Source: Planctomycetaceae bacterium (GTDB taxonomy: Bacteria > Planctomycetota > Phycisphaerae > Sedimentisphaerales > UBA12454). From it: 34,738 nt of DNA. The DNA lies in NCBI GenBank assembly GCA_021371795.1, contig JAJFVK010000009.1:1-34738 (forward strand), written 5' to 3'. The notes under the pieces were generated by a model. The model made no database searches. It was not told the origin of the DNA and saw nothing but the letters and a program-made list of their open reading frames with translations. Both the position numbers and the translations under genes were made by a program. Shown here in pieces: positions 16,379 through 25,406 of this stretch. Numbering within the stretch: the stretch's first letter is position 1; the number at the start of each line of letters is the position of its first letter.

Positions 16379-17458
16379 CTACCCTTTACAGGGTTTGAAT
16401 TTAGTTAAGCCAAATACTTCTCTGTAAGCATTCACTACCGCTATATAATTTTCAAATGGCACACTGCTTGTAATCGCATTGCTAGCACAGAGGATGTGCC
16501 CGCCTTTTCCCTGACCTTGCTCAATACACTTTATTACAGCCTGCCGCACCTCCTGTGGCGAGCAGAACGAAAGCGTATTTCCACAATCCAGGTTTCCGTA
16601 AAATGTAACCTTGTCGCCATACATGGCCTTAAGTTTGTCTAATTCCATTCCGGCATGCCGGTCGATTTCAAGATAACCGTCAACCTCGCATCCGAACAGA
16701 AAATCTTCTATTACAGACCAAAGGTTCCCATCACTGGCGTTGATTGCGTATCCTCCCAGACTGTGAATCCTGCGAGAAATCTTTTGAACTTCAGGAACAA
16801 TAAATTCACGGTATGCTTGCGGCGAAATCATAGGACGGTTACCGGCAAAATCGCCCCCTACCCCGAATTGATCTATTCCCAGACTGAAATATTTATCAAT
16901 CATTCCCAAAACCTGCTTTGTAGCCAGTGCGAAATGCTGATGCGCAACATCCGGCGCGAGCAGCATTGTCTGCATAAGTTCAACATCTGTCCATATTCCA
17001 TGAGCATAGGCAGGGGCAAGTATCGGCAAATCCACATCGCGGCGATTCATTTCTTTGTTGAGACACTCATAAATAAAAAAACTCTCTTCAGCTAATCCGA
17101 TATTTTGCGAAGCTATTTCATTTCTTTTCCGAACAAATTCGACAGGATCGTCACGATTCAATTCCTGTAACGCTTCAAACGGATTGTGCTTTTTTTGAGA
17201 CAGCTGATTTGGAATCACATAGAGCATATCCCAGCCAAGAAGCATAGCCAAGTCTAACTGGTCGACAGCGCTCTGCTGCACCGCATCCAGCCACCCTTTT
17301 TCGAGTACAATCGCATCCCAGTTATCAGGATCGCCCGCATATTTACGTCCAAGCAGAATATCTGCAATCGGCGACAATAAAACATATTCAAAAACTGGCG
17401 TTCGATCCGGCTCTCTATGATTTAGTGAGACTTCTATTCGTTGTCTGGAACTTAACAT
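16379..17458 (-). CDS. uroporphyrinogen-decarboxylase-like protein, paralogue 2
   Basis: The product is about 359 residues and starts SSRQRIEVSLNHREPDRTPV, the typical opening of UroD-superfamily proteins. The position of the HxC zinc motif reads INASDGN, so metal ligands appear absent. The final strand HILCASNAITSSVPFENY keeps one cysteine. It is clearly different from paralogue 1, and the two may form a heteromer, which is inference. AAGGA precedes the start. GTG 17461 and ATG 17458 are both possible and I chose ATG. It lies 23 bases after the symporter stop and is thus in the same operon. Confidence 0.85.
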   Translation of the reverse strand: MLSSRQRIEVSLNHREPDRTPVFEYVLLSPIADILLGRKYAGDPDNWDAIVLEKGWLDAVQQSAVDQLDLAMLLGWDMLYVIPNQLSQKKHNPFEALQELNRDDPVEFVRKRNEIASQNIGLAEESFFIYECLNKEMNRRDVDLPILAPAYAHGIWTDVELMQTMLLAPDVAHQHFALATKQVLGMIDKYFSLGIDQFGVGGDFAGNRPMISPQAYREFIVPEVQKISRRIHSLGGYAINASDGNLWSVIEDFLFGCEVDGYLEIDRHAGMELDKLKAMYGDKVTFYGNLDCGNTLSFCSPQEVRQAVIKCIEQGQGKGGHILCASNAITSSVPFENYIAVVNAYREVFGLTKFKPCKG

Positions 17459-17481
17459 CACTTATAATCCTTTTTGATTTG

Positions 17482-19368
17482 TCATAAATTAAGGCCATTC
17501 ACATTCACTATCGTTTCTGTTACCTGATCTTTTGTTATTGCTGCGTTCTGTTTTTCTGTCGAGAGAATTCTGTCCATATGCCACTTGTAAACCCATTTAA
17601 ATACGAATACGCCTGCAATTGCTATTGCCGCCAGCAATCCAGCTTTAAGATAATTTGCTACAAACAACGCTGAAAGGCTTAGCACCGCACTATCCATCCA
17701 CACTGCGCCCGTGAGTACTGCCAGAATTCCCGAAAAGAACACACGACGCGATGACAAGCCCAGTACCTCACCATCATCCTCTAACACTTTCTTCTTTATT
17801 GGCCCCCATGCCCCGAAAGGCAATGCACGCCGATAAAAATTCTTTAACACTTGCGTGTCTTCAGGTTTTGTCAGCAATGTTACTATTATCCAGAGCATAG
17901 TCGTTATACTGATAGCAATAAGTACCTGTAAAACCTGAAGCTGCTGTGTGGAAGATTCATCACCGCCAAGATGCTGATTCCACCATGGTATAATTCGCAG
18001 CACACTGCCAAGCGTAAGATATATCGTAGGCCCGCCGACAGTAGCTGTAAGCCACGACCATATATTAACTCTCCACCAAACCCATTGTCCCCAACCCAAA
18101 AGAGCTGCCGGCGCAAAAAAACCGGCTATAATAATCATCATACCAAATAAGCTTTTAGAAAAAAAGAGTATTACGACCGCCGCAGCAAGCAGGCCTATCA
18201 TCGAAAGTCTGCCGATCCACATCGCCTTACCGTCTGAAATACTACCAAAAATCGGGCGGCAAATGTCATTGACCAGTGTCTGTGCGCTGTAGTTGAGATG
18301 TCCCCCGATCGTTGCCATTACTGACGCCATTACCGCCGCAAGCGCCAGTCCAAGCAATCCGACAGGCAGATAATCCTGCAACATAATGCCATATATTTGC
18401 TCTCTTTGCGAAGGTGTAGCCTTGTACATCTCCGGATGTTCCACCAACGATCCCAGTGTGGGCAATGTCATTACCAAGAGCATTACAAACAAGGCTATTG
18501 CCGTCCAGACATATACTTTGCTCGCCTCGCGAGGCGATTTGCAAGAAAAAATCCGCTGTCCTTCAGCTCCGATATTGCCGCCAGCGCCCAAACTATACAC
18601 AAGCACAAAGGCAATCACCATAAATGGTCCGAATACTCGGTGTCCCCGCACCGGCAGCAGGGAAAAAATATTCTGTGAATCAATGCCGTGTGCATCAACT
18701 ATTGATGCCGCAAGTCCCGCCGGCCCATGGAAGTGGATCAACACCAATATCAGCAATGCAAGACTCGAAATAAGTATGATGCTCATCTGTACCAAATCAT
18801 TAACCACGACCCCGCTATAGCCCGATATCCAGACATAAATTAGCAGCACCGGCAATATGAACGATAGCGTAATCAGTTTGTTTTCAATGCCGAAAACCGG
18901 GCCTATAATCATGTGTACGCCAAGCATTCCCATTCCCATAAACGGCACTAAGCACAATGCAATTGCAGAGAATGAACTCCATATACGCACAAACTTAGCA
19001 CTTCTACCTCCAAAACGAAGTGTAAAGAACTCGGGACCTGTCGAAATACCCATGCCCCTCCACTTTACCGCAAAGAACATGCCCGCTATCAACAAACCGA
19101 ATGTGAATGCCGACAGATAATACCAGCACACCGACAGCCCAACTACCACTGTCAGCCCGCAATAGGTAGGACCAACATTGGCATTCATGCAGGTTACCGC
19201 ATATGAAATTCCGTTGAGCCAGCCCGGCATTTTACGACCGGCAAGAAAATAGCCGTCTTCTTTATGAGCATTGCTATGGAGTAATTTGCTTGCAAACACA
19301 CCAAATATGAATGTCGCAAGAAGATATAAACAGACAACAACAGCATCTATTCCATGTTTTATATGCAT
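17482..19368 (-). CDS. sodium:solute symporter (SSS family)
   Basis: The product is about 628 residues with some thirteen to fifteen hydrophobic helices. Family features include GYFLAGRKMPGWLNGISYAVT near the N-terminus, GPEFFTLRFGGRSAKFVRIW, and LAAVMASVMATIGGHLNYSAQTLVNDI in the sodium-site helix. SSS transporters take up sugars, amino acids or similar solutes with sodium across the inner membrane. I chose ATG 19368 since AAGGTGG lies 7 bases before it. The ORF extends to 19410 without a ribosome site. First gene of the operon with two UroD-like genes, and preceded by stumps of a sugar isomerase and a sugar kinase, so a sugar or sugar derivative is a likely substrate. Confidence 0.92.
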   Translation of the reverse strand: MHIKHGIDAVVVCLYLLATFIFGVFASKLLHSNAHKEDGYFLAGRKMPGWLNGISYAVTCMNANVGPTYCGLTVVVGLSVCWYYLSAFTFGLLIAGMFFAVKWRGMGISTGPEFFTLRFGGRSAKFVRIWSSFSAIALCLVPFMGMGMLGVHMIIGPVFGIENKLITLSFILPVLLIYVWISGYSGVVVNDLVQMSIILISSLALLILVLIHFHGPAGLAASIVDAHGIDSQNIFSLLPVRGHRVFGPFMVIAFVLVYSLGAGGNIGAEGQRIFSCKSPREASKVYVWTAIALFVMLLVMTLPTLGSLVEHPEMYKATPSQREQIYGIMLQDYLPVGLLGLALAAVMASVMATIGGHLNYSAQTLVNDICRPIFGSISDGKAMWIGRLSMIGLLAAAVVILFFSKSLFGMMIIIAGFFAPAALLGWGQWVWWRVNIWSWLTATVGGPTIYLTLGSVLRIIPWWNQHLGGDESSTQQLQVLQVLIAISITTMLWIIVTLLTKPEDTQVLKNFYRRALPFGAWGPIKKKVLEDDGEVLGLSSRRVFFSGILAVLTGAVWMDSAVLSLSALFVANYLKAGLLAAIAIAGVFVFKWVYKWHMDRILSTEKQNAAITKDQVTETIVNVNGLNL

Positions 19369-19426
19369 TTGGCACCACCTTAAAGGATCGCAAGCAATTA
19401 ATTTTTGCATTCACATAATTGATAAT

Positions 19427-19621
19427 TTATTTTGCGGCTAATAATTCAAGTTCTTTCGAGCAAAGGAACAACGCTCGCGGAAGATGGAAACAGCCCTTCC
19501 ATTTGCCTCCTTTGGACTGAAAGAGAACCTGCCCCTGTCTGCTAAGATAGCCGAACCATTCGCCGAATTCCTTGTCGGCGAAATATTCCATGAGTACTCG
19601 TGTAAATTCCTTTAAAAAATA
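19427..19621 (-). pseudogene. 3' stump of an AGE-family epimerase/isomerase gene
   Basis: About 65 codons remain, read toward 19427. The peptide includes EFGEWFGYL and [18 protein letters not shown], the typical C-terminal end of N-acylglucosamine 2-epimerase / mannose isomerase / cellobiose epimerase proteins (usually around 400 residues). The frame is closed upstream by a stop at 19628-19630. No start with a ribosome site or catalytic core is left, so this is a deletion remnant. Confidence 0.8.
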
Positions 19622-19623
19622 GT

Positions 19624-19740
19624 TTATTTACCTGCGATAAACGCATCAACTTCCTGTCTGGTAGGCATTGAAGCCTGTGCGCCCAGTCGCGTTACGCTGA
19701 TTGCGGCAACCACGTTGGGTTCTTCTATTGTATCGCACCA
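19624..19740 (-). pseudogene. 3' stump of a PfkB-family sugar kinase gene
   Basis: About 38 codons remain. They contain VVAAISVTRLGAQASMP followed by [12 protein letters not shown] and a stop at 19624, which is the usual C-terminal end of ribokinase/fructokinase-type PfkB proteins (normally about 300 residues). A stop codon closes the frame at 19741-19743. The stump abuts the epimerase stump, so both genes lost their 5' parts. Confidence 0.8.
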
Positions 19741-19814
19741 TTAGACAAAGCCAAAGATTCGCATAAGACTCAGATAAATATTATCCTTAAACTTTATTTC
19801 CTATTGCCATATAA

Positions 19815-22781
19815 CTATTTTACCCTTAATTCGATCACTGTTCCGGCTGAAATTGTATTAGTCTGGCCTGCGGCAATATCCGGCGTAACCCACCTTACAG
19901 ATGGGTCATCGCTTATCCCGCCAACATCAACCGATAATATTTCACCAGACTCGATTGATTTGTCAAGCTGCACCTTCAGCAGATTTCCGTCAACAGTTGC
20001 CGATAGAACGTTACATGTGCCGTTTGAAAGACTGGTTATCGTCCTTTGACTCATTATGGCAGCGCTGTTTGAATGTATGCGCTGATCGAATTCGAGTACT
20101 ATATTGCTGTCAATTATACCCTTTGAAATTCGTTTTAATTGTGGCGCAGCCTCATAAATATCTCCGCGAATGTCAAAGCAGTAATAAGTCGAGTTTGCAA
20201 CATTACTCGCTTCGCAGGCAGCCAAAAAATCATTGTAATACTGATTACTGCGCCGCATGGAATCCATACTTCCGATATCATCCTGTACCCCAACGGGAAC
20301 ATCCGGCATAGCATGCCACGCCTCTTTGAAATTATCAATATAATAATAAACATGTTCCGGACTCAAATCAGAATCGCACCAGTCAGGCCAGTGAGTTTGA
20401 AAATAATGTATGTCCGGCTTGGCTTTTTTTACGATACTGTACGCATCGTTGCCTTCCCATTCAGGTAAAATACCGACACCGCCATTCTGCAGTTTTGAAC
20501 AGGCAAGAGACCATGTAACTACCAGCGTATCAGGCGACGACTGTCTGAGGCCGCCGGTTCCGTTAATTATTTCATCAAAGTAATTCGTAATCGAATCTTT
20601 CCTGTGCTGGACAAGTTTCTGATAAAGAGCTGTGTTGGTCTTAAAATAATACGGGCTTGCAGAATTTGTAAAATCCGGAAAATTCGTTTCACCTGTATCC
20701 GTTTTAAAAATATTCTGATAGGCTGATGACACATCGGCATACACAACCGGATTTCGCGTAACACCGTCATAAACAGGGTACATAGGCTCGGCAAAAGTAA
20801 TCGCGTCAAAGCCGTAAGTATTACAAAGTGCGGCTGCACGTTGTTTCATCCACTGACGATACCCATCATGTATAAAAGAAAGATGCTGAACATTCGGCGT
20901 GTTAAGGAATTCCATCAGCCAGCCTTCCCATCCGGGCGGAAAAATGCTCGGCGAGGTATAAACACTATCTGCAAACATCATCAGCCCTGCCCCAATACCT
21001 TTTTCGTGCAAAGCCGTTACAATTCCATCCTTAATTCCATCTGTAGAGGTCGGTATAATAAACACCGACTCTACTCCGTTGACAGACAGCTCAGAAGCTA
21101 TACTTTCAACGCTTCTGCCCTGCATATAAGGCGAATCCTGTGTAAGCTGAACACCTCCCAGCTTGTAAAATTGATTCCGATAGGTCTCTTTGTCATCCCT
21201 GTGCCATTTCCAGTTTGCAGCTAATACGGCAAAAGTTTTATTATTGATTATTGTTCCATCAGTACCATAGTGCAGCCATTGACCAGCCAGTTCTGCAACG
21301 TCCTGCATATCGATTTTAAAATCAAAATTGTAGTCTCCTGTCGGAGCGCTCCTATAAACACTCAGTTCCGAACACATCAGCCAATTCGTTGCACGAATTT
21401 TAAATCTAATATATCTGGCCGAGATGTGCTGCTGCGGAAAACCAAAATACACATTAAGAGAATCGCCGGAAGCCGGGAATGTTGTGAGCTGAGTAACATA
21501 ATTAAAAGTCTGATTGTCTTCGGATGCATACACCTGTATACGGCTCGGCAGGACAATTCCCCAGCTCGCCTGCTTCATTATCGTTGCGGAAAAACCATAT
21601 TTAGCCGAGATATTTTCCCGCAAATCAATTGTAATCATAAAATCCTGTGTGCCGCTAAGAAAAAAACCTACCTGCGAAGCCATCGTCCAATCAATCTGCG
21701 AATCTGTCAGTTCGCGATTCGTATCAGGATAGCTTGCGGATGGAGTTATACTTGATGTATAGGTTTTATTAAGCGATGCTAATTCAAACCCTTTATTATG
21801 CGCCAGCATTTTTACATAAAAGTTTTGCCTGTCCGTAGTTCGGATCCACCCTCGCATTCGCTGGGTCGGCGTAATGTAAAACCATTCAAACGTCACTATT
21901 TTATCAACATACGCCTTACTGATATCTATCTGAATTCTCGCATCGCTGAATGTCTTGGCCGACCAATCCGACTGATTAAAAGTTTCAAGATCATTCCAGA
22001 ATTGAACTCCATTATTATGACAGGCCACTGCAAGATTTTTGAAATATGGAATTATCTGCTCGGGTTGCCTGTTCTGGTCAGCGCCCAACCCATCCTGAAG
22101 CATTGTTATATCAAAATCAACCTGACTGAGAGTATAATTCCACCAGTTAAAACACGCATCCGCACCGGCATTAAAATCATAAACAAACGGGGCATTGGCC
22201 ACGGGCATATCAGGCGTTATGGCTTTTAGATGATTGACGACCGGATTAAGAAGAATGTTTATGAGCCGGGTATGAGAGGTGCCGGTCCACTCATGAAAAA
22301 CAATCTCTTCGGTCATATACCAGCCCGCAAAAGACGTATGCGGACTTACCAGCGGCAAAAGCTCATCTGCCGCAGCGATGTTATTAGCCGCCATCGAAGA
22401 TAATACCGTGTCGCTTCTATCTGTCCACCATCTGCCGTCCCCGACCAGTCCGACAAGGCATTTTATATTATAAGTATCACAGGCGTTTAAAATCATTATC
22501 AGCCCATTGTCCTCAACTTTGGTTACAAACGGCAGAGCGCTTGGATAATGAGCAACACCATCGGCTATTGAAGGAGCAACGATAACTGTATCCATCCCTG
22601 CCCGACTCATCAGCCCAATTTCCTCATCCCAGTTAGCCTGGGTATAACCGGCCATATGCGGATTAATTTGAATAAACGCTCCGCTAATCGGTTTGGCCAT
22701 CGTTTTCACAGTTAAGAACAAAAAACATGAAACCGTCAACCAAAAAACATTTTTGCATTTTATAAACAGCTCAGTTTTCAT
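19815..22781 (-). CDS. exported two-barrel DUF4434-type putative glycosidase with internal dockerin-like module
   Basis: The product is about 988 residues. It has a signal peptide (to about residue 33), then a first barrel (35-335) opening SGAFIQINPHMAGY with an acidic GWYMTEE motif (E162/E163 in the longer frame) like DUF4434. A discoidin-like beta module follows (370-482, ending YIRFKIRATNWLMCSELSVY), then a dockerin-like loop GDYNFDFKIDMQDVAELAGQWL (486-507) with a degraded second half. A second barrel (545-895, AITFAEPMYPVYDG) and a C-terminal beta-sandwich complete it. DUF4434 is thought to be glycoside-hydrolase-like, but the substrate is unknown. ATG 22781 is preferred over 22793 because GATGGAAAA precedes it. 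Gene symbol not assigned. Confidence 0.8.
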   Translation of the reverse strand: MKTELFIKCKNVFWLTVSCFLFLTVKTMAKPISGAFIQINPHMAGYTQANWDEEIGLMSRAGMDTVIVAPSIADGVAHYPSALPFVTKVEDNGLIMILNACDTYNIKCLVGLVGDGRWWTDRSDTVLSSMAANNIAAADELLPLVSPHTSFAGWYMTEEIVFHEWTGTSHTRLINILLNPVVNHLKAITPDMPVANAPFVYDFNAGADACFNWWNYTLSQVDFDITMLQDGLGADQNRQPEQIIPYFKNLAVACHNNGVQFWNDLETFNQSDWSAKTFSDARIQIDISKAYVDKIVTFEWFYITPTQRMRGWIRTTDRQNFYVKMLAHNKGFELASLNKTYTSSITPSASYPDTNRELTDSQIDWTMASQVGFFLSGTQDFMITIDLRENISAKYGFSATIMKQASWGIVLPSRIQVYASEDNQTFNYVTQLTTFPASGDSLNVYFGFPQQHISARYIRFKIRATNWLMCSELSVYRSAPTGDYNFDFKIDMQDVAELAGQWLHYGTDGTIINNKTFAVLAANWKWHRDDKETYRNQFYKLGGVQLTQDSPYMQGRSVESIASELSVNGVESVFIIPTSTDGIKDGIVTALHEKGIGAGLMMFADSVYTSPSIFPPGWEGWLMEFLNTPNVQHLSFIHDGYRQWMKQRAAALCNTYGFDAITFAEPMYPVYDGVTRNPVVYADVSSAYQNIFKTDTGETNFPDFTNSASPYYFKTNTALYQKLVQHRKDSITNYFDEIINGTGGLRQSSPDTLVVTWSLACSKLQNGGVGILPEWEGNDAYSIVKKAKPDIHYFQTHWPDWCDSDLSPEHVYYYIDNFKEAWHAMPDVPVGVQDDIGSMDSMRRSNQYYNDFLAACEASNVANSTYYCFDIRGDIYEAAPQLKRISKGIIDSNIVLEFDQRIHSNSAAIMSQRTITSLSNGTCNVLSATVDGNLLKVQLDKSIESGEILSVDVGGISDDPSVRWVTPDIAAGQTNTISAGTVIELRVK

Positions 22782-22926
22782 TTTTCCATCCAAACTATAT
22801 AAAATTTATAACTTAAACCAAAACAAAATTGGCAGGCGGTGAATAGCTTCGACCCGCATCCTGAACACAATACAGCAAGTATTACATCTATCACCAGAGA
22901 CATCAACTCCGTTGAAAATCCCGAAC

Positions 22927-24165
22927 TTAATTTGTATTAGCAGGAATATTTTCACTACATTTCAGCTGCTGCTTTGCGAAACCGGTAATTTCTAAGGCCA
23001 AATCGCTAATCTTAAGCTCTTCAGGAAAATTATGATGCACGCCAGTTTTAAATCGATTATTAAGCGGTTCTTTCCACCTGGCAGGGATATTTTTTTCACC
23101 TATCATTGCTCCGAGTACGCTTCCTACTGTACCGCCGTTGCAGTCGCAGTCATACCCGCACATCGCCGCCAGACAAATCGAATCGCTGAAGTCTCCCTTG
23201 CCGTAAAGCAAAGCCAAGGCCACCATAGCTCCATTTGGCACAGCATGAACCCATCGTGCGTTTAATGATTCATATGTCTTAGTTTTTTTATCATAACGGC
23301 TCTGGTCTATAAAATCGCCTACGCGAGCGCCATCATCGTTCCAGCCGTAGCGGTCATCGACCATTTGCCATGTCTTGTGCCAATCATCGCCGCGGTCATA
23401 GCAGGCAATAACATCGCGAATAGCTCTGGCATACTCACAATGTTCCGGAATAACGACCAAAGCATCCTGCACTACCGTACGAACATCCTGATGATTCATT
23501 GCCAGACTTATTAGTGCTGCAACATATTTAGCAGCATAAATACCATTTCCTGCATGACTGATACAAGCATCTCGCTCTGCATACTCGGCAGCAACCTGCG
23601 GCAAACCGGGCGCTATCATCCCCCAAATATCCACTCTCATCTGAGCGCCAATCCACTGACAATACGGATTGTCTTTTACGCCTGATTCCGGCGGCCAGAC
23701 TTCTCTTTTAAAGTTATACAAAGCAACGCCTTCTGCAGTACAGGCACCGTCCATACTCTTGCTCCAGATTTGAGCCAGTTGTTTTGGGGTAAAATTCAGT
23801 CCATAATCACGCAGGGCTATGAATCCCATCATCATCAGAGCTGTATCGTCATTGGGCGGGTAGCAATCAAAATTGCCGAAGAGAAAACCCTTTAAACCGG
23901 TGTCAAAATTGTTTGGTAAATAATATGTAATAGGCCAGGAATTAACGTCCCGTGCCTTTTGTTCAGTAATTTTTGTCTCCCACCCTTCCATCGGCTGACC
24001 AAGTACCAGCCCTATGCATTTACCGTATAAACTACCATGGATTTTATCCAGTAGTACATTCGGATCAATTGCCGATGAACTTTTAGTTTTTGCTTCGCCG
24101 GTTAAAGCTGAACAAGCCAACACAACACCAATACACAATACTGCAATTTTTTTAAACATAGACAT
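22927..24165 (-). CDS. exported ADP-ribosylglycohydrolase-family protein
   Basis: The product is about 412 residues. A signal peptide (MSMFKKIAVLCIGVVLACSA) is followed by the all-helical ADP-ribosylglycohydrolase (ARH/DraG) fold. LDKIHGSLYGKCIGLVLGQPMEG opens it, NDDTALMM (about residues 105-108) gives the first metal-binding acids, and GYDCDCNGGTVGSVLGAMIG (about 338-357) the second set. Known members remove ADP-ribose from proteins in the cytosol. An exported member in a glycan locus more likely acts on another N-glycosidic or sugar bond, which is inference. I chose ATG 24165 because AAGGAG stands 6 bases upstream. The ORF reaching 24192 has no such site. Confidence 0.9.
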   Translation of the reverse strand: MSMFKKIAVLCIGVVLACSALTGEAKTKSSSAIDPNVLLDKIHGSLYGKCIGLVLGQPMEGWETKITEQKARDVNSWPITYYLPNNFDTGLKGFLFGNFDCYPPNDDTALMMMGFIALRDYGLNFTPKQLAQIWSKSMDGACTAEGVALYNFKREVWPPESGVKDNPYCQWIGAQMRVDIWGMIAPGLPQVAAEYAERDACISHAGNGIYAAKYVAALISLAMNHQDVRTVVQDALVVIPEHCEYARAIRDVIACYDRGDDWHKTWQMVDDRYGWNDDGARVGDFIDQSRYDKKTKTYESLNARWVHAVPNGAMVALALLYGKGDFSDSICLAAMCGYDCDCNGGTVGSVLGAMIGEKNIPARWKEPLNNRFKTGVHHNFPEELKISDLALEITGFAKQQLKCSENIPANTN

Positions 24166-24468
24166 ACACACTCCTTTGATTTTCATAGTCATAACTAATT
24201 ATAACAATTACAAACTACACATCTTGCAAACTCTACAAAAAGCATCAAGTTTTAACCCGATGTTTCTGCGTACTGTTGTATTAGTATATATATATAATAT
24301 TATTTTTTTCAATAAAAAAGCGGGCTTTCAAAGTACCGTGCCGTGCTAACGTGCACAACCAACTTCTATCATACTCTACCGAAACCCGTAAAACACCCAT
24401 GACTTGCCCTAAAACAAACGCGTAACCACATCACCCCCTTTTCGCACAACCTGTGTGTCTGGCATACA
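24166..24468. other. upstream region of the ADP-ribosylglycohydrolase gene
   Basis: I see no gene. The AT-rich run TATATATATAATATTATTTTTTT at about 24285-24310 could hold a promoter. The 31-bp motif found at three other starts is not clearly present here. Confidence 0.4.
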
Positions 24469-24496
24469 AAAGGCTTGGCTATAAAGCCAAGCCTTT
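24469..24496 (-). terminator. rho-independent terminator after the PEP-CTERM gene
   Basis: A perfect 12-bp stem AAAGGCTTGGCT/AGCCAAGCCTTT (24469-24480, 24485-24496) with a 4-base loop is followed by a short T-run in the minus-strand direction. It lies 27 bases past the stop at 24523. Confidence 0.85.
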
Positions 24497-24522
24497 CAAT
24501 CCTTTTATATAATGTGCAATAA

Positions 24523-25224
24523 TTATTTTTTGCGACGGAAAAGCAAGCCGCCAATACTGAGCAGTGCTAATGTAGCCGGCTCAGGTATCGCTGTTATCGA
24601 GGTATAGCCGTCGCCATTGGGCGCAACCACTAACGTGCTGTTACCGCCAGCGACTATATTATGGGCTTGAATATAACCATTAATAGGCGCTGATTCCCAT
24701 ATCAACAGCTTTCCGCCGGGATTAATAGTGACAACACCGAGTGAACTGCACTGTATTGCGGCGCATAGCAGAGTGCCGCCACTAAGATTCACATTGGCTG
24801 CGCTGCCCATACCAACCATAAGCCAACCAGCAACTGTCGCGTTTCCTCCGCTCATATTGAATATACCATGCGAACCGGTACCAAAGCCCATCTGCATGGA
24901 ATCAACATTAAGGGCTCCACCTGTCATTGACACATTACCAGTCAAACCCCAATCTGCAATAACCAGCAACTGGGCTACAGCGGCATCACCATTATGGATA
25001 ACAGGACCATTTGTGCGGGTAACATAGGGTGTATCTGCAGATGTTGGCGCACTCGTTGCAGGAGGAGCACCCCAACCATTTAAGCCCCAGTTTGAAGCGG
25101 TACTCCACTCAGTAGTTGTGCCAGGTACAGCCTCTCCGCCCCAGAATAGATACCCAGCCGACGCGATACTGCCAAACGACAACACTACAATTAAAGAAAC
25201 CAACAATAAAACATTTTTCTTCAT
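24523..25224 (-). CDS. PEP-CTERM exported protein with beta-helix-like repeats
   Basis: The product is about 233 residues. A signal peptide (MKKNVLLLVSLIVVLSFGSIASA) is followed by glycine/asparagine-rich repeats (NMSGGNATVAGWLMVGMGS, NVNLSGGTLL) that would fold as a beta-helix. The tail IPEPATLALLSIGGLLFRRKK is a full PEP-CTERM signal: PEP box, hydrophobic helix and basic end. Such proteins are sorted by an exosortase to the cell surface or an exopolysaccharide layer. No exosortase is in the window. ATG 25224 is chosen because GGAGGATAGAAAA precedes it. The longer frame to 25326 masks the signal peptide. A consensus -10 and a 31-bp candidate operator lie upstream. Confidence 0.92.
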   Translation of the reverse strand: MKKNVLLLVSLIVVLSFGSIASAGYLFWGGEAVPGTTTEWSTASNWGLNGWGAPPATSAPTSADTPYVTRTNGPVIHNGDAAVAQLLVIADWGLTGNVSMTGGALNVDSMQMGFGTGSHGIFNMSGGNATVAGWLMVGMGSAANVNLSGGTLLCAAIQCSSLGVVTINPGGKLLIWESAPINGYIQAHNIVAGGNSTLVVAPNGDGYTSITAIPEPATLALLSIGGLLFRRKK

Positions 25225-25302
25225 TTTTCTATCCTCCACTAAAAAACTAACAGACACTCTGAACTTTTGAGCAACACGCTCAAAATCAAAATACCTACAA
25301 TT

Positions 25303-25308
25303 ATTATA
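25303..25308 (-). promoter_or_regulatory. -10 box of the PEP-CTERM gene
   Basis: A perfect TATAAT on the minus strand lies 79 bases upstream of the ATG at 25224. Its upstream edge is 27 bases from the 31-bp candidate operator. No good -35 is present, which fits an activator-dependent promoter. Confidence 0.5.
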
Positions 25309-25334
25309 CATATTTTTTTGACACAAAAAACTCC

Positions 25335-25365
25335 GTTTTGTACTTTGATCCCCCCATTTTGTATA
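25335..25365 (-). promoter_or_regulatory. 31-bp candidate AraC-type activator site A
   Basis: The site ends in CCCCCCATTTTGTATA on the plus strand and contains TTTTGT twice at a 21-bp interval. It aligns without gaps to sites B and C (21 and 23 of 31 bases identical). It lies 110 bases upstream of the PEP-CTERM ATG. All three sites have the same orientation relative to the gene they precede. Confidence 0.65.
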
Positions 25366-25406
25366 TCCGCTGTGAAATCATAACTTATACCTTGTCAAAT
25401 AAATCC

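Noticed and set aside
22812-22940. Open plus-strand stretch of about 43 codons ending TAG at 22940
   Set aside because: It has no start with a ribosome site, is partly antisense to the ADP-ribosylglycohydrolase gene, and no family was recognised.
24431-24445. Possible fourth copy of the 31-bp motif (CACCCCCTTTT)
   Set aside because: Only a pyrimidine run matches. The TTTGTATA core is missing and the distance to the next gene start differs.
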